Assembly: GCF_004919085.1 (NCBI RefSeq)
Contig: NZ_STGL01000005.1
Span: forward strand, 310,001-374,000
Direction: 5' to 3'
Length of the DNA: 64,000 nt
From: Nocardioides sp. GY 10127
GTDB lineage: Bacteria; Actinomycetota; Actinomycetes; Propionibacteriales; Nocardioidaceae
Numbering within the stretch: position 1 is the first letter of the stretch; every line of letters begins with the position of its first letter. Position numbers and translations under genes: made by a program. The notes below the pieces were generated by a model that did not search any database, was not told the DNA's origin, and saw nothing but the letters and a program-made list of their open reading frames with translations. This document shows positions 35,221 through 43,509 of this stretch, in pieces.

Positions 35221-37031
35221 TGGTCGAGCAGAAGCCGCACCTCGTCGGCGGCCGCTACGAGCTGGCCGAGTTCCTCGGCCGCGGCGGCATGGCCGAGGTC
35301 CGCAAGGGCACCGACACGCGCCTCGGGCGCGTGGTGGCGGTCAAGCGGCTCCGCACCGACCTGGCCTCGGACGCGACCTTCCAGGCCCGCTTCCGCCGGG
35401 AGGCGCAGTCCGCAGCCTCGCTCAACCACCCGATGATCGTGGCCGTCTACGACACCGGCGAGGAGCCCGCGGCCGACGGCAGCGGCGTCTCCCAGCCCTA
35501 CATCGTCATGGAGTACGTGGCCGGGCGGACGCTGCGCGACGCCCTGCGCGAGGGGCGCAAGATCCTCCCCGAGCGCGCCCTGGAGATCACCCGCGACGTC
35601 CTCTCGGCGCTCGACTACAGCCACCGCGCCGGGATCATCCACCGCGACATCAAGCCGGGCAACGTCATGCTCACCCCGGCCGGCGACGTCAAGGTGATGG
35701 ACTTCGGGATCGCGCGCGCCATCTCGGACGCGTCCTCGACCATGACGCAGACCGCCGCCGTCGTCGGCACCGCCCAGTACCTCTCGCCCGAGCAGGCCCG
35801 CGGCGAGAACGTCGACTCCCGCTCCGACGTCTACTCCGCCGGCTGCCTGCTCTACGAGCTCCTCACCGGCCGTCCGCCGTTCGTGGGGGACTCGCCGGTG
35901 GCGGTCGCCTACCAGCACGTCCGCGAGCAGGCCCAGCCCCCGTCGGACCACGACACCGACCTCACCCCCGAGATCGACGCCATCGTCATGCGCGCCCTCG
36001 CCAAGCGGGTGGAGGACCGGTATCAGTCCGCCGCCGCCATGCGCAGCGACATCGAGCGCTACCTGGACGGCCGGCCCGTGCAGACGACGGCCCCGGTGCC
36101 CGTCGCCGCGGCCGTCGCGGGCGGCACCCACGTCGCCGCCCGTCCCGTGCCCGAGCCCGTCCCCGCGGCCGTCCCCGTCGAGGAGGACGAGCGCCGCGCG
36201 CCGGTGGGGCTCATCATCACCATCGCCCTGCTGCTCATCGCCTGCCTGGTCGCGGGGTACCTGGCCTGGGGCAAGCTCTTCCCGGACGCGCCCTCCCAGG
36301 TGGCCGTGCCCGACGTCGTGGGCCAGAGCCAGGAGGCCGCCACGCTCGCGATCGCGGACGCCGGCCTCACCGTGGGCGACCCCGTGTACGAGAACTCCAA
36401 CCGCGCCGAGGGCAAGGTCATCTCGACCGACCCGACCGGCGACACGTTCGTCGACGAGGGGAGCACCGTCGTCCTCACCGTGTCGCTGGGCAAGGCGGAG
36501 GTGAGCGTCCCCGACGTCACCAACTACACCCGCGCCCAGGCGATCTCGACGCTCACCAGCGCCGGGCTCGACTCCGAGGTCGTGCAGCAGGACTCCGACC
36601 AGCCGGCCGGCACCGTCATCGACCAGACGCCCGAGGCGGGCACCGAGGTCGAGGACGGCTCCTCGGTCACGCTGTACGTCTCCAAGGGCCCCAAGGCCGT
36701 GCCGGACGTGATCGGCGACCAGCGCAACGTCGCGAAGCAGAAGATCGCCCAGCGAGGGTTCACCGCGGTGGTCCGCGAGGACCCGACGTCCACGGAGCCC
36801 GCCGGCACGGTCGTCGACCAGTTCCCGACCGCGGGCACCAAGCAGCCCCAGGGCTCCGACGTGCTCATCGTGATCTCGACGTACACCGAGCCCACGGAGA
36901 CGCCCTCGGCCACCGACTCCGCGACCAGCGACCCGTCGGCGAGCGACTCCGCCTCGGCCTCGGCCAGCGACTCCGCGAGCACCCCGGCCGCCTCGCGGCC
37001 CGCGGCGGCCACGCCCACGCCCAGCGGCTGA
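35220..37031 (+). CDS. pknB: Ser/Thr protein kinase PknB with three PASTA domains
   Basis: The 603-residue membrane kinase regulates growth and division by phosphorylating FHA proteins and wall enzymes. The kinase domain (13-280) has K42, E61, HRDIKPGN (141-148), DFG (161-163) and activation-loop threonines T174 and T176. A transmembrane helix (about 329-350) leads to three extracellular PASTA repeats (about 361-426, 427-495, 496-560) and a Ser-rich tail. Overlaps pknA by TGATG. It is the last gene of the operon. Confidence 0.95.
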   Translation: MVEQKPHLVGGRYELAEFLGRGGMAEVRKGTDTRLGRVVAVKRLRTDLASDATFQARFRREAQSAASLNHPMIVAVYDTGEEPAADGSGVSQPYIVMEYVAGRTLRDALREGRKILPERALEITRDVLSALDYSHRAGIIHRDIKPGNVMLTPAGDVKVMDFGIARAISDASSTMTQTAAVVGTAQYLSPEQARGENVDSRSDVYSAGCLLYELLTGRPPFVGDSPVAVAYQHVREQAQPPSDHDTDLTPEIDAIVMRALAKRVEDRYQSAAAMRSDIERYLDGRPVQTTAPVPVAAAVAGGTHVAARPVPEPVPAAVPVEEDERRAPVGLIITIALLLIACLVAGYLAWGKLFPDAPSQVAVPDVVGQSQEAATLAIADAGLTVGDPVYENSNRAEGKVISTDPTGDTFVDEGSTVVLTVSLGKAEVSVPDVTNYTRAQAISTLTSAGLDSEVVQQDSDQPAGTVIDQTPEAGTEVEDGSSVTLYVSKGPKAVPDVIGDQRNVAKQKIAQRGFTAVVREDPTSTEPAGTVVDQFPTAGTKQPQGSDVLIVISTYTEPTETPSATDSATSDPSASDSASASASDSASTPAASRPAAATPTPSG

Positions 37032-37078
37032 GCGAGCAGGCCCGGCAGCCCGACGCGCCCGGCCGACCGGCTGGGTGC

Positions 37079-37825
37079 TCAGTCCAGCGGCGTGGCGTAG
37101 GAGAGGTCGAGCAGCCCGTCGTAGGCGGGTGCCTTCACGTCGTCCTCGACCGACATCTCCCAGCCCACCTGGATGTCCTCCTGCGCGGACTGGGCGCGGT
37201 AGAGGGCGAGGTAGGAGTCGGAGTCGACGGCCGCCTGGAGCGTGGAGGGGTCTCCCACGGCCTCGATCACGTACGGCTGCGGGTACGGGACGCCCTGGAG
37301 CGTCACCGAGTTGCCCTCGCACTTGATGCCGGTCGTGGAGATGAGGCGCTGGCCCTGCACGGTGACCGCCACGGCCCCGCCGCGCCACAGCGCGTTCACG
37401 ACGGCCTGGATGTCCTGCTGGTGCACGATCAGGTAGTTGAGCGGCTCCGAGGTGTCGTCGGCGCTGAGCGGGGAGTCCGACAGGACGACGCGCAGCCCGG
37501 CGCCCTCGTGGGCGACCAGGCCCGCCGGGTCCTCGAGCCGGGCGACCTTCCGCTTGGCCCGGCGGACCGAGGAGTCCCCGACCTGGTCGGTGAGATCGGC
37601 GACCTGCGTGTTCAGGCTCGCCGCCCGCGCACGCAGGTTCTCGTAGGCGTCCGACTCGGCCTGCACCAGCGAGGCCAGGTCGGTGTAGCGGCCGGCGCGC
37701 AGGTCAGTGCCGTCCGAGCTGGTGAAACTGACGGCGAACAGTCCGCCGCAGAGCAGCAGCATCGCGGGGGTCCCGTACCGCCAGAGGCGTCGACGACCGT
37801 GCCTCGCGTGGGATCCGGCACTCAC
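37079..37825 (-). CDS. DUF881 family protein
   Basis: The 248-residue protein has an N-terminal transmembrane helix (about 23-41, AMLLLCGGLFAVSF), a coiled-coil-like region (about 55-95) and the DUF881 domain with NYLIVHQQDIQAVVNALWRGGAVAVTVQGQRL. DUF881 proteins are regularly found beside crgA and pknB in actinobacteria and are thought to act in division or wall growth. GTG at 37825 is chosen because it leaves a short basic N-terminus before the helix. It converges on pknB and is divergent from crgA. Confidence 0.85.
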   Translation of the reverse strand: MSAGSHARHGRRRLWRYGTPAMLLLCGGLFAVSFTSSDGTDLRAGRYTDLASLVQAESDAYENLRARAASLNTQVADLTDQVGDSSVRRAKRKVARLEDPAGLVAHEGAGLRVVLSDSPLSADDTSEPLNYLIVHQQDIQAVVNALWRGGAVAVTVQGQRLISTTGIKCEGNSVTLQGVPYPQPYVIEAVGDPSTLQAAVDSDSYLALYRAQSAQEDIQVGWEMSVEDDVKAPAYDGLLDLSYATPLD

Positions 37826-37977
37826 GGCGACTAAGGTAACCCGCGACCGGTCGGGACCGGGCGTCCCGCCCTGCCCACCGACGGGTCGGATCCTCCCGCC
37901 CGCGCCACCGACCGGCGCGGCGCCGGGACAGCCACCACCGGCCGCGCCGCGGCCCCGCACCGAGGGAGCACCCCACC

Positions 37978-38412
37978 GTGAAGCTGAAGTCCAAGGACGG
38001 CCTCGAGGCCTCCGGCGGCCGGCTGCTGACCTTCCGCTTCCTGCTCGCCATCGCCCTGGTGCTCGGCGGCATCGCCTGGATCATCGCCTACTACTGGCGC
38101 GTGCGCCCGGACGGCAGCCCGGAGATCGTCGGCGACCTCGACCGGTGGAACTACGTGATCGGCTTCGGCCTGTTCTTCCTCGGCCTGGTCGTCTCCGCCC
38201 ACCCGTCCACGCCCCTGGGGCGCGGCAACGGCGTGGTCGTCGGGATGCTCTTCTGCTTCATCGCCGGCCTGCTGTGGATCTGCGCGTTCTACCTGCTGGC
38301 GAACGACCACCTGGACGCGGTGCCGGTCTTCAACGACCTCCAGCAGTCCAACCTCATCGTCGGCATCGCCTTCATGGCGGTCGGGTTCGCCTTCGCCACG
38401 CGCTGGGAGTGA
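37978..38412 (+). CDS. crgA: CrgA-like cell division protein, internally duplicated
   Basis: The 144-residue membrane protein has four transmembrane segments. CrgA normally has about 85-95 residues and two helices, with WNYAIAF...G...RW at the end. Here the pattern occurs twice: residues 18-79 (LAIALVLGGIAWIIAYYW, then DRWNYVIGFGLFFLGLVVS) and 85-144 (GMLFCFIAGLLWICAFYLL, then SNLIVGIAFMAVGFAFATRWE). CrgA recruits divisome proteins and PBPs and restrains FtsZ in actinobacteria. Position next to DUF881 and the pknB cluster agrees. GTG at 37978 with GAGGGAG upstream. Confidence 0.8.
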   Translation: MKLKSKDGLEASGGRLLTFRFLLAIALVLGGIAWIIAYYWRVRPDGSPEIVGDLDRWNYVIGFGLFFLGLVVSAHPSTPLGRGNGVVVGMLFCFIAGLLWICAFYLLANDHLDAVPVFNDLQQSNLIVGIAFMAVGFAFATRWE

Positions 38413-38443
38413 GACCCCGAGCACGGCTCGTGGAGGTCTCGAC

Positions 38444-38480
38444 GCCCGTCACCGCACCGCGGTGGCGGGCTCTTCCTTTT
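38444..38480 (+). terminator. Intrinsic terminator of crgA
   Basis: GCCCGTCACCGC (38444-38455) pairs with GCGGTGGCGGGC (38459-38470), followed by TCTTCCTTTT. One of the few classical terminators with a T-rich tail here. Confidence 0.85.
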
Positions 38481-38630
38481 CCACATCTGTGCATGGCGAT
38501 GTGGAGAACTACACCTCTGTAGTTCTCCACATGTCTTTTCACAGCTGTGGAGAACTTCGCCGTCGCTCGGTGCTCCAGTTACCCCTGATCGGCCGGGAGC
38601 GAAACGTCCTGAGGGGTTCCGGGTGGAGAA
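38477..38630. promoter_or_regulatory. Cluster of DnaA-box-like sites with a perfect inverted repeat
   Basis: TTTTCCACA (38477-38485), TTCTCCACA inverted (38500-38508), direct (38523-38531) and inverted (38546-38554), plus a GGTGGAGAA near-match (38622-38630). The pair at 38499-38513 and 38518-38532 is a perfect 15-bp inverted repeat with a four-base spacer. The same TTCTCCACA lies before dnaA (60891-60899). The region is between convergent genes and enclosed by two terminators, so it is not a promoter. DnaA titration or another replication role is inferred. Confidence 0.55.
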
Positions 38631-38645
38631 CTTCCGTGGACGCAG

Positions 38646-38676
38646 CAGGGCCCCGCGGCCAGGCCGCGGGGCCCTG
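38646..38676 (-). terminator. Terminator hairpin after the rhomboid gene
   Basis: A perfect 14-bp stem (38646-38659 with 38663-38676, loop CAG) lies 31 bp past the rhomboid stop. With the crgA terminator it encloses the DnaA-box-like cluster. Confidence 0.7.
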
Positions 38677-38706
38677 TGGAGACGGAGCTCGGGTGGGGAG
38701 AGGTGG

Positions 38707-39645
38707 TCAGGCCACCAGGGCGCCCACCACGCTGGCTGCCAGGGCGAGGACGCCGAGGGCACCCAGCCCGGCCCACTGGACGGTCGCGCGCGAGCGTCCA
38801 CGCGGGGCCAGGACGATCACGCCCGCACACGCGAGGCCTCCCAGGAACCCGCCCAGGTGACCCTGCCAGGAGATCCCGGAGCCCCAGAAGCTGATGACGA
38901 AGTTGAGCCCGATCCACATGAGGATCTGCTGGTAGGCCAGCTTCTGGTGCAGCGCGACGACCAGCAGCGCCCCCATGAGGCCGAACACCGCGCCGGAGGC
39001 GCCGAGCGTCAGCTGGTACGGGGAGGACAGCCACACGACCATCGCGGAGCCGGCCAGCGCCGAGACGAGGTAGAGGGCGACGAACCGGGCGCTGCCGAGC
39101 ATCCGCTCGAGCTGGGGGCCCAGGACGTAGAGCGCGAACATGTTGAAGCCGATGTGGAGCACCTGCACGTGGAGGAACGCGGAGGTGATCAGCTGCCACC
39201 ACGCGCCGTCGGCCACGCCGGGCAGCCAGGTGCCGCCCTGGTTCGTGCAGACGGCCTGGCGGACGTCGAAGCCGGCGTTGCCGACCTGGCACAGCCCCTG
39301 CACGCGCAGGCCCAGCAGGTCGACCAGCCAGGACGTCGAGCCGCCCGTCGCCAGGACCGCCACCCAGACGGCGGCGTTGAGGGCGATGAGGACGAACGAG
39401 ACGCGGCCGGCGCTGGTGGGCACGAGCCCCCCGAACGTCGAGCGGGGAGCGCGTTGGCTGCGACGTCCCTCGGCCACGCACTCCGGGCACTGGAAGCCGA
39501 CGGAGGCGGGCGACATGCAGTCGGGACAGATCGGCCGCTCGCAGCGCTGGCAGCGGATGTGCGTCTCGCGGTCGGGGTGCCGGTAGCAGACCGGCGCCCC
39601 GACCGGCGCAGACGGGGGTGCCCCCTCGGGCGGGGTGGTGCTCAT
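38707..39645 (-). CDS. Rhomboid-family intramembrane serine protease with zinc finger
   Basis: The 312-residue protein has an N-terminal B-box-like zinc finger (CYRHPDRETHIRCQRCERPIC, about 20-43, plus CPEC at 53-56) and a rhomboid domain of six or more transmembrane segments. N168, the nucleophile S218 in LGASGAVFG and H263 in QGHLGG form the catalytic set. Such proteins cleave membrane-anchored substrates. ATG at 39645 is preferred because it includes the whole finger. It follows ppiA on the same strand after 31 bp, so the two are probably cotranscribed. Confidence 0.88.
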   Translation of the reverse strand: MSTTPPEGAPPSAPVGAPVCYRHPDRETHIRCQRCERPICPDCMSPASVGFQCPECVAEGRRSQRAPRSTFGGLVPTSAGRVSFVLIALNAAVWVAVLATGGSTSWLVDLLGLRVQGLCQVGNAGFDVRQAVCTNQGGTWLPGVADGAWWQLITSAFLHVQVLHIGFNMFALYVLGPQLERMLGSARFVALYLVSALAGSAMVVWLSSPYQLTLGASGAVFGLMGALLVVALHQKLAYQQILMWIGLNFVISFWGSGISWQGHLGGFLGGLACAGVIVLAPRGRSRATVQWAGLGALGVLALAASVVGALVA

Positions 39646-39676
39646 GCGTTCCTCGTCCGGGGTGCGGGTAGGGCGC

Positions 39677-40189
39677 TCAGGCGCCGACGATCTCGACGCT
39701 CTCGATGACGACCGGCTCGACCGGGCGGTCGCCGGGGCCGGTGCGCGTGGTGGCGATGGCGTCCACGACGTCGCGCGAGGCCTGGTCGGCCACCTCACCG
39801 AAGATGGTGTGCTTGCCGGTCAGCCACGCGGTCGGCGCGACGGTCACGAAGAACTGCGAGCCGTTGGTGCCCGGGCCGGCGTTCGCCATGGCGAGCAGGT
39901 AGGGCTTGGTGAAGGCGAGCTCGGGGTGGATCTCGTCCTTGAACTGGTAGCCGGGGCCACCGGTGCCGGTGCCGCTGGGGCAGCCGCCCTGGATCATGAA
40001 GCCCGAGATCACGCGGTGGAAGATCAGGCCGTCGTAGAACGGGCCGGTCTTGCCGTCGGCGGTCTTGTACTCCTTGGTGCCGGTCGCGAGACCGGTGAAG
40101 TTCTCGACCGTGGCCGGGGCGTGGTTCGGGAACAGGGTGATGGTGATGTCGCCCTTGTTGGTCTTGAGGACGGCCTGGAGGTCAGCCAT
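39677..40189 (-). CDS. ppiA: Peptidyl-prolyl cis-trans isomerase, cyclophilin type
   Basis: The 170-residue cytosolic cyclophilin speeds up folding by isomerising Xaa-Pro bonds. FHRVISGFMIQGGCPSGTGTGGPGY, MANAGPGTNGSQFFVT and WLTGKHTIFGEV contain the catalytic Arg and the substrate pocket. ATG at 40189 is chosen over a frame to 40372 that lacks homology. It starts the ppiA-rhomboid pair. The 230 bp upstream (40190-40428) show no clear element. Confidence 0.93.
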   Translation of the reverse strand: MADLQAVLKTNKGDITITLFPNHAPATVENFTGLATGTKEYKTADGKTGPFYDGLIFHRVISGFMIQGGCPSGTGTGGPGYQFKDEIHPELAFTKPYLLAMANAGPGTNGSQFFVTVAPTAWLTGKHTIFGEVADQASRDVVDAIATTRTGPGDRPVEPVVIESVEIVGA

Positions 40190-40428
40190 GGAGGCGCCTT
40201 TCACGGGAACGGGACACTTCGGGGTGTACGGCGCGAGCGGCCGCAGCGGTTCGATCTTTCCATGGACCGCAACCTCCCCCGCCGCCGAGGTCTGCACCGG
40301 CTCGTCCCGTCCACCCTGTCGGGTCGGGAGCGCACGTCCCACCCGGTGTGTCGCTCGGGACAGGTTCAGCACGGGCGCCGCGGGGCATGGTCTGATGGAC
40401 GAGAACCTGTGGAGAGGAAGTGACGCAG

Positions 40429-41265
40429 ATGCGTCTGCGCAAGAAGAAGAGCCTCGTGGAGCGTGCGGGGGACGTCGCCAGCCAGGTCGTCGACGAGGTG
40501 CGCCCGCAGGTCGAGGCCGCCGTCGCCACCGCCCGCGACGAGGCCAAGCACCTCTACGCCGAGGCCAACAAGCTGGCCGCGCCCTACCTGGCGGAGGCCA
40601 AGGACAAGGCCGTCCCGTACCTCGTGGAGGCGAAGGACAAGGCCACCCCCTACCTCCTCGAGGCCAAGGAGAAGGCGACCCCGTACCTGGTCGAGGCCAA
40701 GGACAAGGCCACGCCGTACCTGGTCGACGCCAAGGACAAGGCCGTGGTGCTCGGCACCGACTACTACGGCCGTGCCTCCGAGGCAGCCTCGCCGTACCTG
40801 GCCGAGGCGCGTGCCCGCGCCGCCGCCTACGCCGCGGAGGCGGCGGAGGCCGGGCAGACGAAGGTCGGCGAGCTGAACGAGCTGGCCTCCACCGCCGTGG
40901 CCGAGGTCAAGGGCGAGAAGCCCAAGAAGCGCCGCGGCCGCAAGGTTGTGGGTGCGCTCCTGCTCGCCGGCGTCGCCGGTGGGGCGGTCTTCGCCTGGAA
41001 GAAGCTCAACGGCTCCGACGCGGACGCCGGCTGGCAGACCGCCCCCGTGCCGCCCGCCCCGACGCCCGCTCCCGCTCCGGCCCCCGTGGCCGAGGAGGCG
41101 CCGGCCGCGCCCGCGGAGGACTCCGCAGAGGAGACCGTCGAGGACCCGGCGGGTGCCACCCCCGACGAGGCCGCCGCGGACGCTGTGGACGAGCCGATCG
41201 AGGCCACCACCCCGGACGAGCCCGCCGAGGTCGTCGAGCTCACCGAGGACGCGAAGAAGTCCTGA
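40429..41265 (+). CDS. Repeat-rich membrane protein (DUF5324-like)
   Basis: The 278-residue protein is dominated by amphipathic 11-residue repeats of the type APYLAEAKDK, five in tandem at residues 50-104 (33-bp DNA repeats at about 40576-40740) and a degenerate copy at 120-130. Then comes a basic patch KPKKRRGRK, one transmembrane helix (about 173-191) and an acidic Pro/Ala-rich tail. The repeats look like apolipoprotein- or LEA-type membrane-binding helices. Similar proteins (DUF5324) occur in this location in other actinobacteria; that match is from memory. ATG at 40429 has GGAGAGGAAG at good spacing; GTG at 40420 is too close. Confidence 0.7.
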   Translation: MRLRKKKSLVERAGDVASQVVDEVRPQVEAAVATARDEAKHLYAEANKLAAPYLAEAKDKAVPYLVEAKDKATPYLLEAKEKATPYLVEAKDKATPYLVDAKDKAVVLGTDYYGRASEAASPYLAEARARAAAYAAEAAEAGQTKVGELNELASTAVAEVKGEKPKKRRGRKVVGALLLAGVAGGAVFAWKKLNGSDADAGWQTAPVPPAPTPAPAPAPVAEEAPAAPAEDSAEETVEDPAGATPDEAAADAVDEPIEATTPDEPAEVVELTEDAKKS

Positions 41266-41296
41266 TCCACGTCCCCGGCCGCACGGCCGGGACGGC

Positions 41297-41330
41297 GAAG
41301 GCCGGTCACCCCGTGGGGTGGCCGGCCTTC
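41297..41330. terminator. Bidirectional terminator hairpin
   Basis: A 16-bp stem (41297-41312 with 41315-41330, one G-U type pair) lies between the convergent repeat-protein and DUF3817 genes. Confidence 0.75.
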
Positions 41331-41367
41331 GTGCTGTCCCGTGCTGTCCGGGGCTGCCCGGTGCGAC

Positions 41368-41757
41368 TCAGAGCCCGTACTGCGCCCGGGTGCGGGTGGT
41401 CGCGCGGTGCTCGGCCCAGAAGGAGAGGATCGGCACGGTGCCGCTGAGCAGCGTGACGACGGTGAAGCCGATGCTCCACCGGGCCTTGCGCGAGAGCCAG
41501 AAGGCGCAGGCCAGGAAGATCATGTACAGCCAGCCGTGCAGGATGCCGAGGTACTCGGAGATGAAGCTGCCCAGGCGCCAGCCGGAGCCGCCGGTGCCGG
41601 GCACGCCGCTGACGCCCTTCTCCAGCCAGGCCGCGTCGCTCACCAGGTAGCCGTAGTGCAGGGGGAGGCCGACCAGCACGAGCACGATCAGCAGGCACCC
41701 GACGATCCAGGCCATCGTGCGGTAGGCCTTGAGCGGGGTGCGGAGGGAGTCGTTCAC
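41368..41757 (-). CDS. DUF3817 membrane protein
   Basis: The 129-residue protein has three transmembrane segments (about 14-34, 69-89, 94-112), with [21 protein letters not shown] and [13 protein letters not shown] as in DUF3817. Function unknown. The GTG start at 41757 overlaps the TGA of the SURF1 gene (GTGA), so the two are expressed together. Confidence 0.8.
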   Translation of the reverse strand: MNDSLRTPLKAYRTMAWIVGCLLIVLVLVGLPLHYGYLVSDAAWLEKGVSGVPGTGGSGWRLGSFISEYLGILHGWLYMIFLACAFWLSRKARWSIGFTVVTLLSGTVPILSFWAEHRATTRTRAQYGL

Positions 41758-42671
41758 GCCTCAGACGGTACCGGCCGGTCCGCATCGCCCCGGCGCCCGG
41801 GGCCGTCGGGGCCAGCGTCCTCGGCCGCGTCCTCGCCGCCCTCGCTCTCGCCGCCCTCGCTCCCGCCGCCCGGGCCGTCCTCGTCGCGCTCACTGCGCCC
41901 GGGCCCGTCGCCGGACTCCTCCACCACCTCCGGCTCGGCGATCCGGTCCTGGACCAGGCGCCACCACACCACGCAGGCGAAGGCGCCGAAGACCGGCCAC
42001 TGGATGGCGTAGAGCAGGTTGCGCAGCCCGGTGTCGCCGGCGGCCTCGGGCAGCTGGGCCAGGTCGGCGGCCGCCAGGTCGTCCGTCCCGTCGTTGCTGG
42101 TGCCGGCCGCGTCCGGGTCGGCCACCACGTACCCGCTGTAGAGGTCCTGGTCGACGTGCTGGATCAGGTCGGCGATGCGGACCTGGGGGATGACGTCGTC
42201 GGAGCGGTCGGTGTCGACGTCCCCCGTGCCGTCCGTCGGCTGGAGCCAGCCCTGCACCTGCGCCTGGCCCGTCGGCGCGGCGGGGGCGTCGTCGATCGAG
42301 GCGGTCCAGCCGCGGACGACCTCGATGGCCGGGGCGTCGGCGTCCCCCTTGTCGCCGACCGCGAGGGGGGTGACGACCCAGTACCCCTCCTGGCCGTCGT
42401 GCTCGCGGCCCGAGACGAAGACGGTGCCGTCGGGCACCCAGGTGCCGGTCACCGTCACGGGCTGACCGACGTCGGCGCCGGGGAAGGGGTCGTCGTGGCC
42501 GAAGACCGACTGGAGCGTGACGGCGGGGGCCTCGGTGAGGTCCTGCGCCGCCGCGGCCCGCTGTGCCTCGAACGCCCCCCACTGCCACCAGCTCAGGGCC
42601 AGCGTCGCCAGCACCACCACGAGGCCGGCCAGGTGCAGGCCCCACAGCCGCGGGGAGAGGGCGGAGGTCAC
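41754..42671 (-). CDS. SURF1-family cytochrome oxidase assembly protein
   Basis: The 305-residue protein has an N-terminal transmembrane helix (about 10-28, followed by [14 protein letters not shown]), an extracytoplasmic domain with [19 protein letters not shown] and VVRGW, and a second helix (about 217-238) after [12 protein letters not shown], the SURF1 signature. SURF1 inserts heme a in cytochrome c oxidase. The C-terminal tail (about 240-305) is highly charged, Gly/Glu-rich and not part of the family. GTG start at 42671. Confidence 0.85.
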   Translation of the reverse strand: MTSALSPRLWGLHLAGLVVVLATLALSWWQWGAFEAQRAAAAQDLTEAPAVTLQSVFGHDDPFPGADVGQPVTVTGTWVPDGTVFVSGREHDGQEGYWVVTPLAVGDKGDADAPAIEVVRGWTASIDDAPAAPTGQAQVQGWLQPTDGTGDVDTDRSDDVIPQVRIADLIQHVDQDLYSGYVVADPDAAGTSNDGTDDLAAADLAQLPEAAGDTGLRNLLYAIQWPVFGAFACVVWWRLVQDRIAEPEVVEESGDGPGRSERDEDGPGGGSEGGESEGGEDAAEDAGPDGPGRRGDADRPVPSEA

Positions 42672-42791
42672 GGCCCCAGGGTACGGACCGTGCCCACGCG
42701 GAGCCGACTCGACGAGGTGGCCCCCACGGGCACGGCACCCGGCACGGCACCCGACACGCCGCCCTGCCCGGCAGGGCCGACCTCATACGTC

Positions 42792-42957
42792 CTTCACGAC
42801 CCCGCGGATGAAGGAGTCGTGAAGATCCCTGCTGGCGGGGCCCATGGGCCCCGGACGTCGGGACCAAGGTCCCGACCAGCCGTCCCGCAAACGTGTGCGG
42901 GGCGGAGGGTGGGCCTCGAATGCTCAGGTGCCGACGGCCCGTCCCGAAGGGCCAGTC
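42792..42957 (+). promoter_or_regulatory. Hairpin-rich leader before the PAS-chemoreceptor pair
   Basis: Successive inverted repeats: CTTCACGAC/GTCGTGAAG (42792-42800, 42816-42824), GGGGCCCATGGGCCCC (42837-42852), GTCGGGACC/GGTCCCGAC (42857-42865, 42868-42876), CCCGCA/TGCGGG (42884-42889, 42896-42901), and GACGGCCC/GGGCCAGTC (42933-42940, 42949-42957). The last ends at the ATG and holds GAAGG, the only ribosome site, in its loop. It looks like a structured mRNA leader, but no known riboswitch class matches. Confidence 0.45.
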
Positions 42958-43509
42958 ATGACCACCGCCACCCTGCTCACCGGTCGCGAGGCCCGTCTGG
43001 CGTCCGAGGAGCTCATCGTCAGCAAGACCGACCGTCAGGGTCGGCTCACGTACGTCAACGACACGTTCCTCAAGGTCTCGGGCTACACGGAGGAGTCCCT
43101 CATCGGGCAGCCGCACAGCATGGTGCGCCACCCCGCCATGCCCCGCGCCGTCTTCCGCCTGCTGTGGAACCGCCTGGAGTCCGGCCGCGAGGTGTTCGCC
43201 TACGTCGTCAACAAGACGGTCGACGGCGGCTACTACTGGGTCTTCGCCCACGTCACCCCCAGCCTCGGGGCCACCGGGGCCGTCGTCGGCTACCACTCCA
43301 GCCGCCGCGCCCCGGGCACGGTGGCCATCGACCGCATCCGGCCGCTCTACGACCGTCTCCTCGCCGTCGAGGCCGCCGTCCACGGTGCCCGCGCCCAGGC
43401 CGACGCCGGCTACCAGGCGCTCGAGCAGGAGCTCACCGCCGCCGGTCTCACCTACGACGAGCTGATCTGGCAGATCACCGACGCCCACCTCGCAGGAGCC
43501 TCCCGATGA
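42958..43509 (+). CDS. Aer-like PAS-domain protein
   Basis: The 183-residue cytosolic protein has a PAS domain (about 15-115) with [37 protein letters not shown] and [18 protein letters not shown], the pattern of the FAD-binding PAS domain of the aerotaxis receptor Aer. A helical tail (about 120-180) follows. In Aer this domain is fused to a chemoreceptor; here the chemoreceptor is a separate coupled gene (ATGA overlap). It probably senses redox state or oxygen and signals to it. Confidence 0.85.
   Translation: MTTATLLTGREARLASEELIVSKTDRQGRLTYVNDTFLKVSGYTEESLIGQPHSMVRHPAMPRAVFRLLWNRLESGREVFAYVVNKTVDGGYYWVFAHVTPSLGATGAVVGYHSSRRAPGTVAIDRIRPLYDRLLAVEAAVHGARAQADAGYQALEQELTAAGLTYDELIWQITDAHLAGASR

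Noticed and set aside
42792..42957. Cyclic-di-GMP riboswitch before the PAS gene
   Set aside because: The conserved GEMM core and tetraloop-receptor elements are not present; only generic hairpins are seen.
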